From Lentisphaeraceae bacterium (GTDB lineage Bacteria; Verrucomicrobiota; Kiritimatiellia; RFP12; UBA1067): a DNA stretch of 64,000 nucleotides. Position 1 is the first letter of the stretch, and each line of letters opens with the position of its first letter. The translations under genes were made by a program, and so were the position numbers. The DNA is taken from positions 8,514 through 72,513 of the forward strand of contig SFPL01000025.1 of assembly GCA_004551905.1 (NCBI GenBank), written 5' to 3'. The notes under the pieces were generated by a model, which was not told where the DNA came from, did not search any database, and saw only the letters and a program-made list of their open reading frames with translations. Of the stretch, positions 28,653 to 37,466 are shown in pieces.

Positions 28653-29498
28653 ATGACCACGAAAGGCGAGAACAGGGTGCGCGCGGCGCTTTTGGGCGTT
28701 TCGCTCCTCACGCTCGTCTACGGCTTCGGGGAGCTGATCTTCGTGCACGCGCCGTTCGTGTTCTCAGACCCGCTCGAGGACATGTCCTTCGGCTGGTACG
28801 TGCCGATCTTCTCCGCCTACGTGGTCTGGCGCGAGCGCCGCGAGCTCATGGCCTCGCTCGGCGAGCCGAGCCTCGCAGGGCTTGCGGCGGCGCTCGCCGC
28901 GCTCTTCGTTGGCTTCCTCGGCGTCCGCGGGGTGCAGATCCGGTTCGAGATCGTCGCCTTCGCCGCGCTGCTCGTGGCGGTGCCCTGGGCGATGTACGGC
29001 CGCCGCACCGCCGCGCGGCTTGCGTTCCCCGCGGCGTTCCTGCTTTTCTGCATTCCGCTCGCGACCTTCCTCGACGTCGTGACCGTGCACCTCCGGCTCC
29101 TGGCCAGCGCCGTCGCCGCGGCGATTCTGCATGGTGTCGGTGCCGGGGTGGAGCGCGTCGGCACCACGATCACCACCTCCGGCGGCTTCGCGATCGACGT
29201 CGCCGCGCCGTGCGCGGGGCTGCGGTCGATCTTCGCGCTCCTCGCGCTCGCGGCCGGCTACGGCTACTTCGCGCTCGGCGGCTGGTGGCGCCGCGCGGCG
29301 CTCTTCGCGCTCGCGGTGCCGATCGCAGTCGTCGGCAACATCGCGCGCGTGCTGATGATCTGCCTCGTCGGCACCTGGTGCTCGCCGTCCTTCGCGACCG
29401 GCTTCTACCACGACTACTCCGGCTACGTCGTATTCCTCGTCGCCATCGCAATGATGGTGGGCTGCGCCGAGCTGCTGCGCGGAAGGAGGCGGAAATGA
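28653..29498 (+). CDS. Exosortase (EpsH/Xrt family)
   Basis: A 281-residue polytopic membrane protein with about eight hydrophobic segments. The exosortase catalytic residues are visible: C187 in APCAGLRS, R232 in GNIARVLMI and H253 in FYHDYSGYVVF. Exosortases are transpeptidase-like enzymes that process proteins bearing a PEP-CTERM-type tail and pass them towards surface glycan. The next gene overlaps by four bases and encodes the EpsI partner. No protein in this window ends with a PEP-CTERM tail. Confidence 0.92.
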   Translation: MTTKGENRVRAALLGVSLLTLVYGFGELIFVHAPFVFSDPLEDMSFGWYVPIFSAYVVWRERRELMASLGEPSLAGLAAALAALFVGFLGVRGVQIRFEIVAFAALLVAVPWAMYGRRTAARLAFPAAFLLFCIPLATFLDVVTVHLRLLASAVAAAILHGVGAGVERVGTTITTSGGFAIDVAAPCAGLRSIFALLALAAGYGYFALGGWWRRAALFALAVPIAVVGNIARVLMICLVGTWCSPSFATGFYHDYSGYVVFLVAIAMMVGCAELLRGRRRK

Positions 29499-30091
29499 GC
29501 GCCCCGCGCCTGCTGGTCCCGTCCCTCGCCGCCGCCGCGGTGGTCGCGACGATGGTCGCGCAGACCTCGCTGCCGCCGCCGGAGGCCGCCGCGGATCCAG
29601 TGGTGCGGCTCGGCGACATCGCCGGCTGCGTCGCCGAGGACTCCGCCGCGACCGACGTCGAGCTCGGCGCGCTGCCGCCAGACACCCGCATCCTGCGGCG
29701 CGTCTACTTCGGGCCCGGCGGCGCGCGGCACGTGGTGACCGCGGTCATCGGCGGGCGCACCAAGAGCTCGATCCACCGTCCCGAGCTCTGCCTGCCGGCG
29801 CAGGGCTACCTCATGCGCGATCCGCGCGGCGCTGAGTTCGCCGGCGTTCCCTGGCGGATCATGCGGATCGAGCGCGGCTCGGTGGCCGAGCCTCTGCGCT
29901 TCGCCTACACCTTCTTCAACCAGGACGGCCGCCGCACCGCTTCCCACGTCGAGCGCATCCTGACCGACGTCTGGGACCGCTCGGTGCGCTCGCGGATCGA
30001 CCGCTGGGTGATGCTGACCGTCAATTCCTCGGGCTGCGGTGAAGACGGCTTAGGCGAGTTCCTGGCCGCGCTGAAAGGAGCGATCGAATGA
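29495..30091 (+). CDS. EpsI-type exosortase-associated protein
   Basis: A 198-residue protein with one N-terminal membrane anchor (about 6-24) and an extracytoplasmic domain containing the EpsI signature SSIHRPELCLPAQGY and a late block RWVMLTVNSSGCGED. The family occurs beside, or fused to, exosortases, and its biochemical role is not established. It overlaps the exosortase stop (ATGA) and the next gene start (ATGA). Confidence 0.88.
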   Translation: MSAPRLLVPSLAAAAVVATMVAQTSLPPPEAAADPVVRLGDIAGCVAEDSAATDVELGALPPDTRILRRVYFGPGGARHVVTAVIGGRTKSSIHRPELCLPAQGYLMRDPRGAEFAGVPWRIMRIERGSVAEPLRFAYTFFNQDGRRTASHVERILTDVWDRSVRSRIDRWVMLTVNSSGCGEDGLGEFLAALKGAIE

Positions 30092-31980
30092 CAGCGAGAA
30101 TCCTGCCCTATGTCGTGCCGTTCCTCGGAGCGCTGGCCCTGACGCTGGTCCTTACGCCGATCGTGCGCGGGGTCAACCGCCGGCTTGGGATGGTCGACCG
30201 GCCGGGCGGCCGCCGGATTAACCGGACGCCCATTCCGCGCGGCGGCGGCGTGGCGCTCTTCCTCGGCATTGCCGTTTCCTATTCGCTCTTTCTCCTCCTC
30301 TCCGGCCACCAGCCGCTCGGCCCGGTGCCTACGTACGTGTTCTGGCGGCTCTCGGCGCTTGCCGCGCTGTCGACGGCGATCGGGCTTGCGGACGACAAGT
30401 GGTCGCTTCCGCCGCTCGCGAAGCTCGCCGGGCAGCTGGTGGTGGGACTGCTGGTCTGGCTCTGGGCGGGGCTCGGCTTCTCCGACCTCTGGCCGTCCAT
30501 CCCCGCGCCGGTCGACTGCGTCCTCACCGTCTTCTGGGTGGTCGGGGCGATGAACGCGTTCAACCTGATCGACGGGCTGGACGGGCTCGCGAGCGGGCTG
30601 GCGCTGATCGCGGTGGTCGGCATGGCGGGCGGGCTCTTCTTCGTGCGCTGCACCGCGCAGGTGACGTTCTACGCCGCCGTCGCCGGCGGGCTTCTCGGCT
30701 TCCTGCGCTACAACTACAACCCCGCGAGCGTGTTTCTCGGCGACTCCGGCTCGATGCTGATCGGCTACATAATCGCGGTGCTGCCGCTCTGCTCGCACGT
30801 GCAGAACTCGCTGCTCGTATCGGTCGGCGTTCCACTGCTGTCGATGGGAGTGCCGATCTTCGACACCTCGCTCGCCATCTTGCGCCGCGCGTTGCGGCGG
30901 ATGCTCCTGCGGAACCCGGTCTCGCGGCTCGCGGCCGGCGTAACCTCGGCCGACTCCGACCACATCCACCACCGCATCCTCCGGGCGATGGGGCTGAACC
31001 AGCGCAAGGCGGCGTGGACGCTCTACGCGATCGCCATCTTCCTGGTGGCGGTCGGTCTGGTGGCGGCCTCGCTCCGCTCGCGCGCGGCCGGGCTCTGGCT
31101 CGCCGCCTTCGCCGCAGCCACGGTGATCGTCTTCCGCGACATGGCGCGCGTGGAGTTCTTCGACGCCGGGATGCTGCTGAGCCGAGCCGCCCACGCGCAC
31201 GACTCTGTGAGCCGCCGCCGCCGCGCCAGGTTCGCGGTGCCGTTCTACCTCGCCGCCGACATCTGCGTGCTCGTCGTCTCGTTCGCCGTCCTCGTCTTCG
31301 CGCTCCAGCTGCCGCATTCCCTCGCCCACGTCCGCGTGGCGCTGCCGATCACCGTCGCCGCCTCGTTCGCCGCGCTCGTGTTCATGCGCACCTACGTTAC
31401 CGTCTGGTCGCGGGCGATGCCGTCCAACTACGCGCGGCTCTTCCTCGCCTGCGCCGGCGGCTCGCTTGCGGGCTCGGTCGCTGTCTACTACATCGCGCCC
31501 GGGGCAGACGGCGACATGCTCTTCGCCTTCGCGTCAGGCTACGCGCTCCTCACCTTCCTCGGCACGCTCTCCGTCCGCGTGGTGCGCATGCTGGCGCGGG
31601 ACTTCTTCTACGCGCTCGACTGCGGCCGGCTCGTCGCCCGCAGGGACGTCTCGCGGGTGCTCGTCTACGGCTCGGGCCTCCGCTACCGCGCCTTCCGCCG
31701 CGAGCTCGTGCGCCGCACCCCCGAGAACAACCGCATCATCGTCGGCATCGTCGACGACGACATCCTGCTGCGTGGGCACTACATCGGCGGCCTCAAGGTC
31801 TGGGGCACGCTCGCCAAGGCGCCGGACATCATCAACCGGCTCAACGTCGATACCTTCGTGATCGCCTGCGAACTGAGCGACGAGCGCCTCAACGTCGTGC
31901 GCCGCCTGCTCGCCCCGACCGGCGTCGCCATTTCCCGCTTCACCTTCGGCGAAGAGCCGATCCAGCCAATAAGGAAATAA
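30088..31980 (+). CDS. WecA/TagO-like phosphoglycosyltransferase fused to FlaA1-like membrane/Rossmann half
   Basis: A 630-residue protein. Residues 1-350 are a MraY/WecA-family transferase with ten or so transmembrane helices and the motifs GLADDKWSL, NAFNLIDGLDG, VFLGDSGSM and DHIHHRIL, which move a sugar-1-phosphate onto undecaprenyl phosphate. Residues about 380-520 add four more helices, and about 525-630 form a nucleotide-binding Rossmann domain (VLVYGSGLRYRAFRREL, IVGIVDDD) like the N-terminal half of FlaA1/CapD/WbaP proteins, but without a following dehydratase or transferase domain. The fusion next to an exosortase suggests initiation of a lipid-linked surface glycan. Confidence 0.87.
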   Translation: MTARILPYVVPFLGALALTLVLTPIVRGVNRRLGMVDRPGGRRINRTPIPRGGGVALFLGIAVSYSLFLLLSGHQPLGPVPTYVFWRLSALAALSTAIGLADDKWSLPPLAKLAGQLVVGLLVWLWAGLGFSDLWPSIPAPVDCVLTVFWVVGAMNAFNLIDGLDGLASGLALIAVVGMAGGLFFVRCTAQVTFYAAVAGGLLGFLRYNYNPASVFLGDSGSMLIGYIIAVLPLCSHVQNSLLVSVGVPLLSMGVPIFDTSLAILRRALRRMLLRNPVSRLAAGVTSADSDHIHHRILRAMGLNQRKAAWTLYAIAIFLVAVGLVAASLRSRAAGLWLAAFAAATVIVFRDMARVEFFDAGMLLSRAAHAHDSVSRRRRARFAVPFYLAADICVLVVSFAVLVFALQLPHSLAHVRVALPITVAASFAALVFMRTYVTVWSRAMPSNYARLFLACAGGSLAGSVAVYYIAPGADGDMLFAFASGYALLTFLGTLSVRVVRMLARDFFYALDCGRLVARRDVSRVLVYGSGLRYRAFRRELVRRTPENNRIIVGIVDDDILLRGHYIGGLKVWGTLAKAPDIINRLNVDTFVIACELSDERLNVVRRLLAPTGVAISRFTFGEEPIQPIRK

Positions 31981-31997
31981 TGAAAGGACAGCGAAAA

Positions 31998-33158
31998 ATG
32001 AAGACCACCATCGTCAATGCCCACGTCGTCTCCCCCGGTGTCGACCTCGAGAACGCGGTTGTCGTCGTCGAGGACGGGCGGATCAAGTCCGTCAGGAAGG
32101 GCCCTGCGTCCGCGAAGGCGGACAAGAACAACACCGTCGTCGACGTGCGCGGGCAGTACCTGATGCCCGGCTTCATCGACGTTCATACCCACGGCGCGCT
32201 CGGCTACGACTTCTGCGACGCGGACGAGAAGGCCGTCTTCGAGTTCGCCAGGGCGAAGCTCCAGGAGGGCGTGACGACCGTCCTCCCCACCACTCTCACC
32301 GTCTCGCACGACGAGCTCGTCAGGGCTGCGAAGAACGCCAAAAAGTACGCCGACTCTGGCATGCCATACGCGAAGGTGCCGGCCATCCACCTCGAGGGGC
32401 CGTTCATCAACGTCAAGTGCTGCGGCGCCCAGAACCCGAAGTACGTGCGCAGGCCCGACATCAAGGAGGTCAAGGCGATCGCCAAGGTCTATCCGGTGAA
32501 GCTCATCTCCTACGCGGTCGAGTCCGAGGGCGGCGCCAAGTTCGCCAAGGAGTGCTTCAGGGCCGGCGTGGTGCCGAGCTGCGGGCACACCGGCGCCAAG
32601 TTCGCCGACCTCAAGCCGGCGTACAGGAACGGCCTTAGGCACATGACCCACTTCTGCAACCAGATGACCCCGCTCCACCACCGCGAGGTCGGCATGGTCG
32701 GCGCCGGGTTCCTGGTCGAGGACCTCAACACCGAGGTCATCTGCGACAAGATCCACCTCTGCCCCGACATGCTCCGGCTCATCTTTACCCGCCGCAGCCT
32801 CGAGCACATCCAGATGATCACCGACTCGCTCCGCTGCTCGCACTGCAGGGACGGCTACGCCTTCGAGATGGGCGGGCTCAAGGTGCTGCTCAAGAACGGC
32901 GAGGCGCGCCTCGTCGAGGGCGGCAACCTCGCCGGCTCCACGCTCTGGATGGGGATGGGGCTCAAGAACGTCCACGACGTCACCGGCATCCCGCTCAAGG
33001 ACCTCGTCCGCTGCACCTCCTGGAACCAGGCGATCGAGCTTGGCTGGGGCAAGGATCTCGGCAAGGTCGAGAAGGGGTATGTCGCCGACCTCGTGGTGAT
33101 CAACCCGCGGAGCTGGAAGCCGTCGGCCGTCTTCGTTGACGGTATCCAGAAGATTTGA
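31998..33158 (+). CDS. nagA: N-acetylglucosamine-6-phosphate deacetylase
   Basis: A 386-residue amidohydrolase that deacetylates GlcNAc-6-P in amino-sugar recycling or catabolism. Visible landmarks are DVHTHG, the metal ligand glutamate in HLEGPF, CGHTGA, HMTHFCNQM and the catalytic aspartate in MITDSLR. It starts 17 bases after the preceding gene with an AAAGGA site. No nagB or transporter is adjacent, so the source of the substrate (cell-wall recycling or glycan use) is open. Confidence 0.92.
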   Translation: MKTTIVNAHVVSPGVDLENAVVVVEDGRIKSVRKGPASAKADKNNTVVDVRGQYLMPGFIDVHTHGALGYDFCDADEKAVFEFARAKLQEGVTTVLPTTLTVSHDELVRAAKNAKKYADSGMPYAKVPAIHLEGPFINVKCCGAQNPKYVRRPDIKEVKAIAKVYPVKLISYAVESEGGAKFAKECFRAGVVPSCGHTGAKFADLKPAYRNGLRHMTHFCNQMTPLHHREVGMVGAGFLVEDLNTEVICDKIHLCPDMLRLIFTRRSLEHIQMITDSLRCSHCRDGYAFEMGGLKVLLKNGEARLVEGGNLAGSTLWMGMGLKNVHDVTGIPLKDLVRCTSWNQAIELGWGKDLGKVEKGYVADLVVINPRSWKPSAVFVDGIQKI

Positions 33159-33198
33159 TATACTACGCGCATTCACGGCCCCGAGTCTCTTCGGGGCC
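33159..33198 (+). promoter_or_regulatory. Putative tRNA-Ser promoter (-10) and hairpin
   Basis: GATATACT (-10 TATACT at 33159-33164) touches the nagA stop. It is followed by a perfect 8-bp stem GGCCCCGA/TCGGGGCC (33177-33198) with a 6-base loop just before the tRNA. The hairpin may end the nagA transcript or sit in the tRNA precursor; there is no U-tract. Confidence 0.45.
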
Positions 33199-33205
33199 CG
33201 GTGCA

Positions 33206-33299
33206 GGAGGGATGGCCGAGTGGCTGAAGGCAACGGTTTGCTAAATCGTCATACGGACTAATCTTCGTATCGGGGGTTCGAATCCCCCTCCCTCCGCCA
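33206..33299 (+). tRNA. tRNA-Ser(GCU)
   Basis: The acceptor stem GGAGGGA/TCCCTCC, discriminator G and encoded CCA are visible. The anticodon stem is ACGGT/ATCGT with loop TTGCTAA, giving anticodon GCU at 33240-33242, which reads AGC and AGU. The long variable arm (about 20 bases) and TTCGAAT in the T loop are as expected for serine tRNA. Length is 94 bases. Confidence 0.97.
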
Positions 33300-33315
33300 G
33301 TTTGGATCTTGCCCC

Positions 33316-33347
33316 TTGACAGATTCGGTCGGGTATGGTATTATAAT
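33316..33347 (+). promoter_or_regulatory. Strong promoter of the 33383 surface protein gene
   Basis: A perfect TTGACA (33316-33321) is followed after 17 bases by TATTAT (33339-33344), which overlaps TATAAT (33342-33347), and is preceded by ATGG. The leader of about 30 bases contains AAGGGGT before the ATG. Confidence 0.78.
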
Positions 33348-33382
33348 CATCGTTCAATTCACAAGCTTTAAGGGGTAAAGAC

Positions 33383-36300
33383 ATGAAGAAACTCGCGTAT
33401 GGTTTTGCTTTGTCTGCCGCGGTCGCGTTCGGCGCGGCGAATGCGTGGGCCGACCAGGCGACGAGCTATGTCTCGGTGAGTTCGGGCGATGCGACGATAG
33501 TCGACCTTGGCGACCAGTTCGCCGTCGTATTCTCCAATGCGCAGTCCTCGGCAACGCTGGTCGCGCTTCGGCCCTGCTCGCTCCTGCGTACGCTCGTCGT
33601 CGGCGGCGGCGGCGCTGGCGGTCAGTGCATGGGCGGCGGCGGAGGTGGCGGCCAGGTGCTGGAGTCGTACGATGTCCACATCATTTCGGCGGATGATGAA
33701 TTTACGCTTTCTGTGGGCGCCGGCGGTGCCAAGGGCACTGGCTATAACGCCGGTCTCCAGGGCGGCACTTCGTCGCTAACCTTGCCTGGCGGCACCTCGC
33801 TGGTCGCATATGGCGGCGGTGGTGGCGGCGGATACTCCGCCCAGGCACCGACTGCAAACGCCGACGGCGAGATAGGCGCCGGCGGCGGCAATGGTTTTGG
33901 CTACGCGACGGCGCCGACAAAAGGGACTCACTACAACTACGGCAATCCCGGCGGTCTTGCCCAGGGCGGCGGCGGCGGCGCGGGCGCGGCGGGCGAGAAT
34001 CCCGGGCTCCACGCCGAGAGCGTGCTCTACGGCGACGAGACCGCCTATCGCACCCAGGCCGGCTACGGCGGCGAGGGCGTATCGAGCGATATCTCCGGCG
34101 TCGCCGAGGTCTATGGCTCCGGCGGCGGCGGCGGCGGCGGCCAGAATCACTGGTCGCAGGTCCATGCCCCCGGCGGCACCCACGCAGGTGCGGGTGCCGT
34201 CCGTACCGACAAGACTGGCGGCGGCGATGGCGTGAAAGAGGCGCTTCCGGCCGACGAGGGATTTGGCGCTGGCGGCGGCGGCGGCAGCTTCTCTCAGACT
34301 GGCAGCAGTGGCCAGGCCCAGGCGACGAAGGGCGGCTGCGGAACGGTCATTCTGCGTTTCTCGAAGACGGACCTCACAACACTGTTGTTTGAGGTGGATC
34401 CGATCCCCGACCAGTATTTCACCGGTTCGGCGCAGACTCCGGCAGTGGTGGTCCGTCATATCGACGGCGGCACCGTCGTCGAACCGGCAAACTATGATGT
34501 CGTCTACGAGGACAATGTCAATCCCGGCACTGCCAGGGTGACTGTTGCCGGCAAGGGTGCATACGAAGGAATCCGCGCCTCTGCCAGCTTTGTGATCTTG
34601 GACATGGTGAGCGACGAGTACGCGGCGTATGACGACCTTTCAGTGCGGAGGATAAGAGTCGGCGACCGCATCGTCTACATCTTCACCAACACAACCGATG
34701 TCTTCACCTTCAGGGCGCTTGTCAACCTTACGCTCGCCGACGCGCTCGTCGTGGGCGGCGGCGGCTCGGGCGGCCACACCATCGGCGGCGGCGGAGGAGG
34801 CGGGGCGGTCGTCACCTCCACGGTTCAGCGCGTGATGATCGCGGGCAGGGAATATTTCATAAATGTCGGCGCGGGCGGCCTTCATGCGACCACCGGGGGC
34901 TTCGCGTCCGGGGTTCAGGGCGGTACTTCCACATTGACCTTCCAGGACGCCTCCACATTGGTCGCCTATGGCGGTGGTGGTGGCGGCGGGTACAACAAGG
35001 GCCCCACTTCGTCGGCGACAGGCGAGATCGCGTCCGGCGGCGGCAGTGGCGCCGGTGGAACGTTTTCCGCCGGTGCTGACGGCGTCAACTATTCCTCCGC
35101 CTTCGGCAATATCGGCGGAACTGGAACGGGTAACTACGGCGGCGGTGGCGGCGGCGCGGGAACGGCCGGACAGAACAGTTCCGTTAAAGGCGGAGACGGC
35201 GGCGAAGGTATCGTAAGTTCCATCACTGGCATTGCCGAGGTGTACGGCTCTGGCGGCGGCGGCGGCGCGCGCAACGAAGGCACTCCTGGCGCAGGCGGAA
35301 CCAACGCCGGCAGCGGGACGAACGGCGTGCAGATTGGGTTTGCGCCGTTGATTATGTCAGGCCGCAACGGCTTTGGCGCGGGCGGCGGCGGAGGCGGCTT
35401 CAAGAGCGGCGGCGGCTATTACGGCGGCGACGGCGGCTGCGGCACCATTATTCTTTCCTTTACTCTCGGCGCCAATGTCGGCCAGCCGACGATCGCCTCG
35501 AAGTCGATTACATTCCCTGACGGCATCACCCAGCCCAAAGTGACGGTGACGCTGGGAAATTCGCGTTTGGAGTATGGTTTCGCAGCCACCGTCAGGATTG
35601 TGCTGCGGGACGGCGACGGCACCGAACTGTGCGCCAGGTCCTTCGCCGGCGTGGTGGCTGGCAAGCCGGTGGAATGGCCGGCGCCGCTGTGCGTGGAGCC
35701 GGGAACGACGGTGACGGCGCACATCGAGGTAACCTGCGACGGCGCGGACGATGTGTACGGCAGCGTGACGGAAGTCGCCGCTGGCGAGATGTCCCCATAT
35801 TACGGACGCGGCGGCGGTGCGGGCGTCATCCATGTGCGGCAGGGCGCGACCGGGCTTAATAACGGCAGCGACTGGTTCAACGCCTACACCGACTTCCGTG
35901 CGGCGATAAAGGAGCTGAGTGCGGAGCGCCCCGAGCTCTGGTTCTCTGGCGACGAGACCAATCCGTTGGTGAAGGCGACAATTTTGCCGCCAGTTGCGGC
36001 GGTAATCCGCGGCGGATTCGCGGGCACCGAGAACAGTGCGGCGGAGCGCGCCGAGGGGGCGATGTCGCTCTGTGACGCGGTCAACAGTGGATACTGCTTC
36101 GACTTCGAGAACACGCAGGCGATAACGCTCGACGGCTTCCATCTCAAGCGCGGAGAGAACCACAACCTCAAAAAGAGCGGGGCTGGCGACATCACAGTCA
36201 CCAACTGCGTCTCGAGCGATGCCTCTGGAAAGTCGAACGGCCACGGAGGCTACTTGATCGGCAGCTCGGAGACGGTGGCGAGGTTTGCCAATGTTCGTTT

Positions 36301-37345
36301 CTCGAACCTCTTCGGCGGAGAGAGGAACGGCGACAACAAGGGAACTGCGCTCTATCTCGATACGTTTTCGCGGGTGTACATCGACGGCTGCACCTTCTCA
36401 ACCAATGGCTGTAGCTTCAGCTGCGGCTTCGACAACTCGATGTACGAACAGGACGGCGCGGCGCTCTTCGCCAAGAACGCGCCGCTCACCGTGCGCGGCA
36501 CGCGCTTCCTCGCCAATCGCTCGCAGATACTCAACTATGGCAACGTCGAGCGCGGCGGCGTGGTGCGCGTGACCGGCTCGTGCGGCGCGACGGCCTTCAC
36601 TAACTGCCTCTTCGTCGGCAATGAGGTGGTCCATGGTTATTGGAGTATTACAGAAATCAAGAGCGATACGGGCGGCATGCTGGCGGCAAGCCCGTCGTCG
36701 GGCACGGTGGACATAGTGAACTGCACCTTCGCGATGGGACTTGCGTCCATAACATACGGTCCAGCGGCGGTGGCGGTGCGCAGCGGCACGGTGAACGTGT
36801 TGAACAGCATCTTCTACGGCAACACCAACTGCGCCTGGAACACGGCTGGCTTCGATATCCATGTCGCGGCAGGCGCGACGGCGAACATTTCCCACTGCCT
36901 CTTCGAGGACGACTCCGCTGGGCGCATTGTCTGCGCCGAAGGCGGTACGGCCAATCTCGCGACCTCGACCTTCGTTTACGGCAATCCGCTGTTCGTGACG
37001 GATACTGCGCCGTCAAGCTTCCTGAGGATGGCGAAGCCGGATAAAATAGGTGATTCCATCCTCCTCAACGAGAGCAAGATTGGGGAGCTGACGGCGTTCA
37101 ACGCGCATGTCCGCGGCGGCCTCGGTTACTTCGATGAGAAGACGGGCGAGCTGGTGGCGGACTTCAAGTCGCACGGAGCGGTTTCTCCGGCTCAGGACGC
37201 CGGGAATCCGGCGGCGATCTTCTATTCCGGCGAGCCGGACTGCCAGCACGGCTGGCACGGCCGCCGCGGCAACCTCGGCTACTACGGCAACACGCCGTGG
37301 GCGACGATGACCCAGCTCCCGGGCTCTCTATACTACATAAGATGA
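33383..37345 (+). CDS. Secreted glycine-rich / beta-helix surface protein
   Basis: A 1320-residue protein with a clear Sec signal peptide (MKKLAYGFALSAAVAFGAANAWA). Two glycine-rich domains follow (about 60-330 and 420-700), each starting LVVGGGGxGG and ending GTIIL/GTVIL, separated by an Ig-like unit (PIPDQYFTGS...ASFVI). Then comes a linker with the motif GEMSPYYGRGGG and one beta-helix module (about 810-1300) with NCxF rungs. The end, NLGYYGNTPWATMTQLPGSLYYIR, closely matches the end of the giant protein at 1-13092. Module order is the same as there, with LamG units missing and one helix module instead of four. No anchor is recognised. Probably exported and surface-associated; the function is unknown. 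Confidence 0.9.
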   Translation: MKKLAYGFALSAAVAFGAANAWADQATSYVSVSSGDATIVDLGDQFAVVFSNAQSSATLVALRPCSLLRTLVVGGGGAGGQCMGGGGGGGQVLESYDVHIISADDEFTLSVGAGGAKGTGYNAGLQGGTSSLTLPGGTSLVAYGGGGGGGYSAQAPTANADGEIGAGGGNGFGYATAPTKGTHYNYGNPGGLAQGGGGGAGAAGENPGLHAESVLYGDETAYRTQAGYGGEGVSSDISGVAEVYGSGGGGGGGQNHWSQVHAPGGTHAGAGAVRTDKTGGGDGVKEALPADEGFGAGGGGGSFSQTGSSGQAQATKGGCGTVILRFSKTDLTTLLFEVDPIPDQYFTGSAQTPAVVVRHIDGGTVVEPANYDVVYEDNVNPGTARVTVAGKGAYEGIRASASFVILDMVSDEYAAYDDLSVRRIRVGDRIVYIFTNTTDVFTFRALVNLTLADALVVGGGGSGGHTIGGGGGGGAVVTSTVQRVMIAGREYFINVGAGGLHATTGGFASGVQGGTSTLTFQDASTLVAYGGGGGGGYNKGPTSSATGEIASGGGSGAGGTFSAGADGVNYSSAFGNIGGTGTGNYGGGGGGAGTAGQNSSVKGGDGGEGIVSSITGIAEVYGSGGGGGARNEGTPGAGGTNAGSGTNGVQIGFAPLIMSGRNGFGAGGGGGGFKSGGGYYGGDGGCGTIILSFTLGANVGQPTIASKSITFPDGITQPKVTVTLGNSRLEYGFAATVRIVLRDGDGTELCARSFAGVVAGKPVEWPAPLCVEPGTTVTAHIEVTCDGADDVYGSVTEVAAGEMSPYYGRGGGAGVIHVRQGATGLNNGSDWFNAYTDFRAAIKELSAERPELWFSGDETNPLVKATILPPVAAVIRGGFAGTENSAAERAEGAMSLCDAVNSGYCFDFENTQAITLDGFHLKRGENHNLKKSGAGDITVTNCVSSDASGKSNGHGGYLIGSSETVARFANVRFSNLFGGERNGDNKGTALYLDTFSRVYIDGCTFSTNGCSFSCGFDNSMYEQDGAALFAKNAPLTVRGTRFLANRSQILNYGNVERGGVVRVTGSCGATAFTNCLFVGNEVVHGYWSITEIKSDTGGMLAASPSSGTVDIVNCTFAMGLASITYGPAAVAVRSGTVNVLNSIFYGNTNCAWNTAGFDIHVAAGATANISHCLFEDDSAGRIVCAEGGTANLATSTFVYGNPLFVTDTAPSSFLRMAKPDKIGDSILLNESKIGELTAFNAHVRGGLGYFDEKTGELVADFKSHGAVSPAQDAGNPAAIFYSGEPDCQHGWHGRRGNLGYYGNTPWATMTQLPGSLYYIR

Positions 37346-37406
37346 CAATATTCGCTCGGCGGACTGCCGGTAGTCGGCGTCTGAGCCACTTTCTGCGGCG
37401 GAATTT

Positions 37407-37415
37407 TGGTATAAT
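37407..37415 (+). promoter_or_regulatory. Extended -10 promoter before the GH29 gene
   Basis: TTTTGGTATAAT with TATAAT at 37410-37415, giving a leader of about 45 bases with a GAAAGGGGAG ribosome site. No -35 is apparent. Confidence 0.65.
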
Positions 37416-37466
37416 ACCCATAAATCTTCCGGGTATGTCCGGTAAAAACACGAAAGGGGAGCTAAT

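Noticed and set aside
27687..33299. Integrated element bounded by the Xer-type recombinase and tRNA-Ser
   Set aside because: The recombinase is of housekeeping type beside topA, genes between are chromosomal in character, and no repeated tRNA 3' end was seen in the window.
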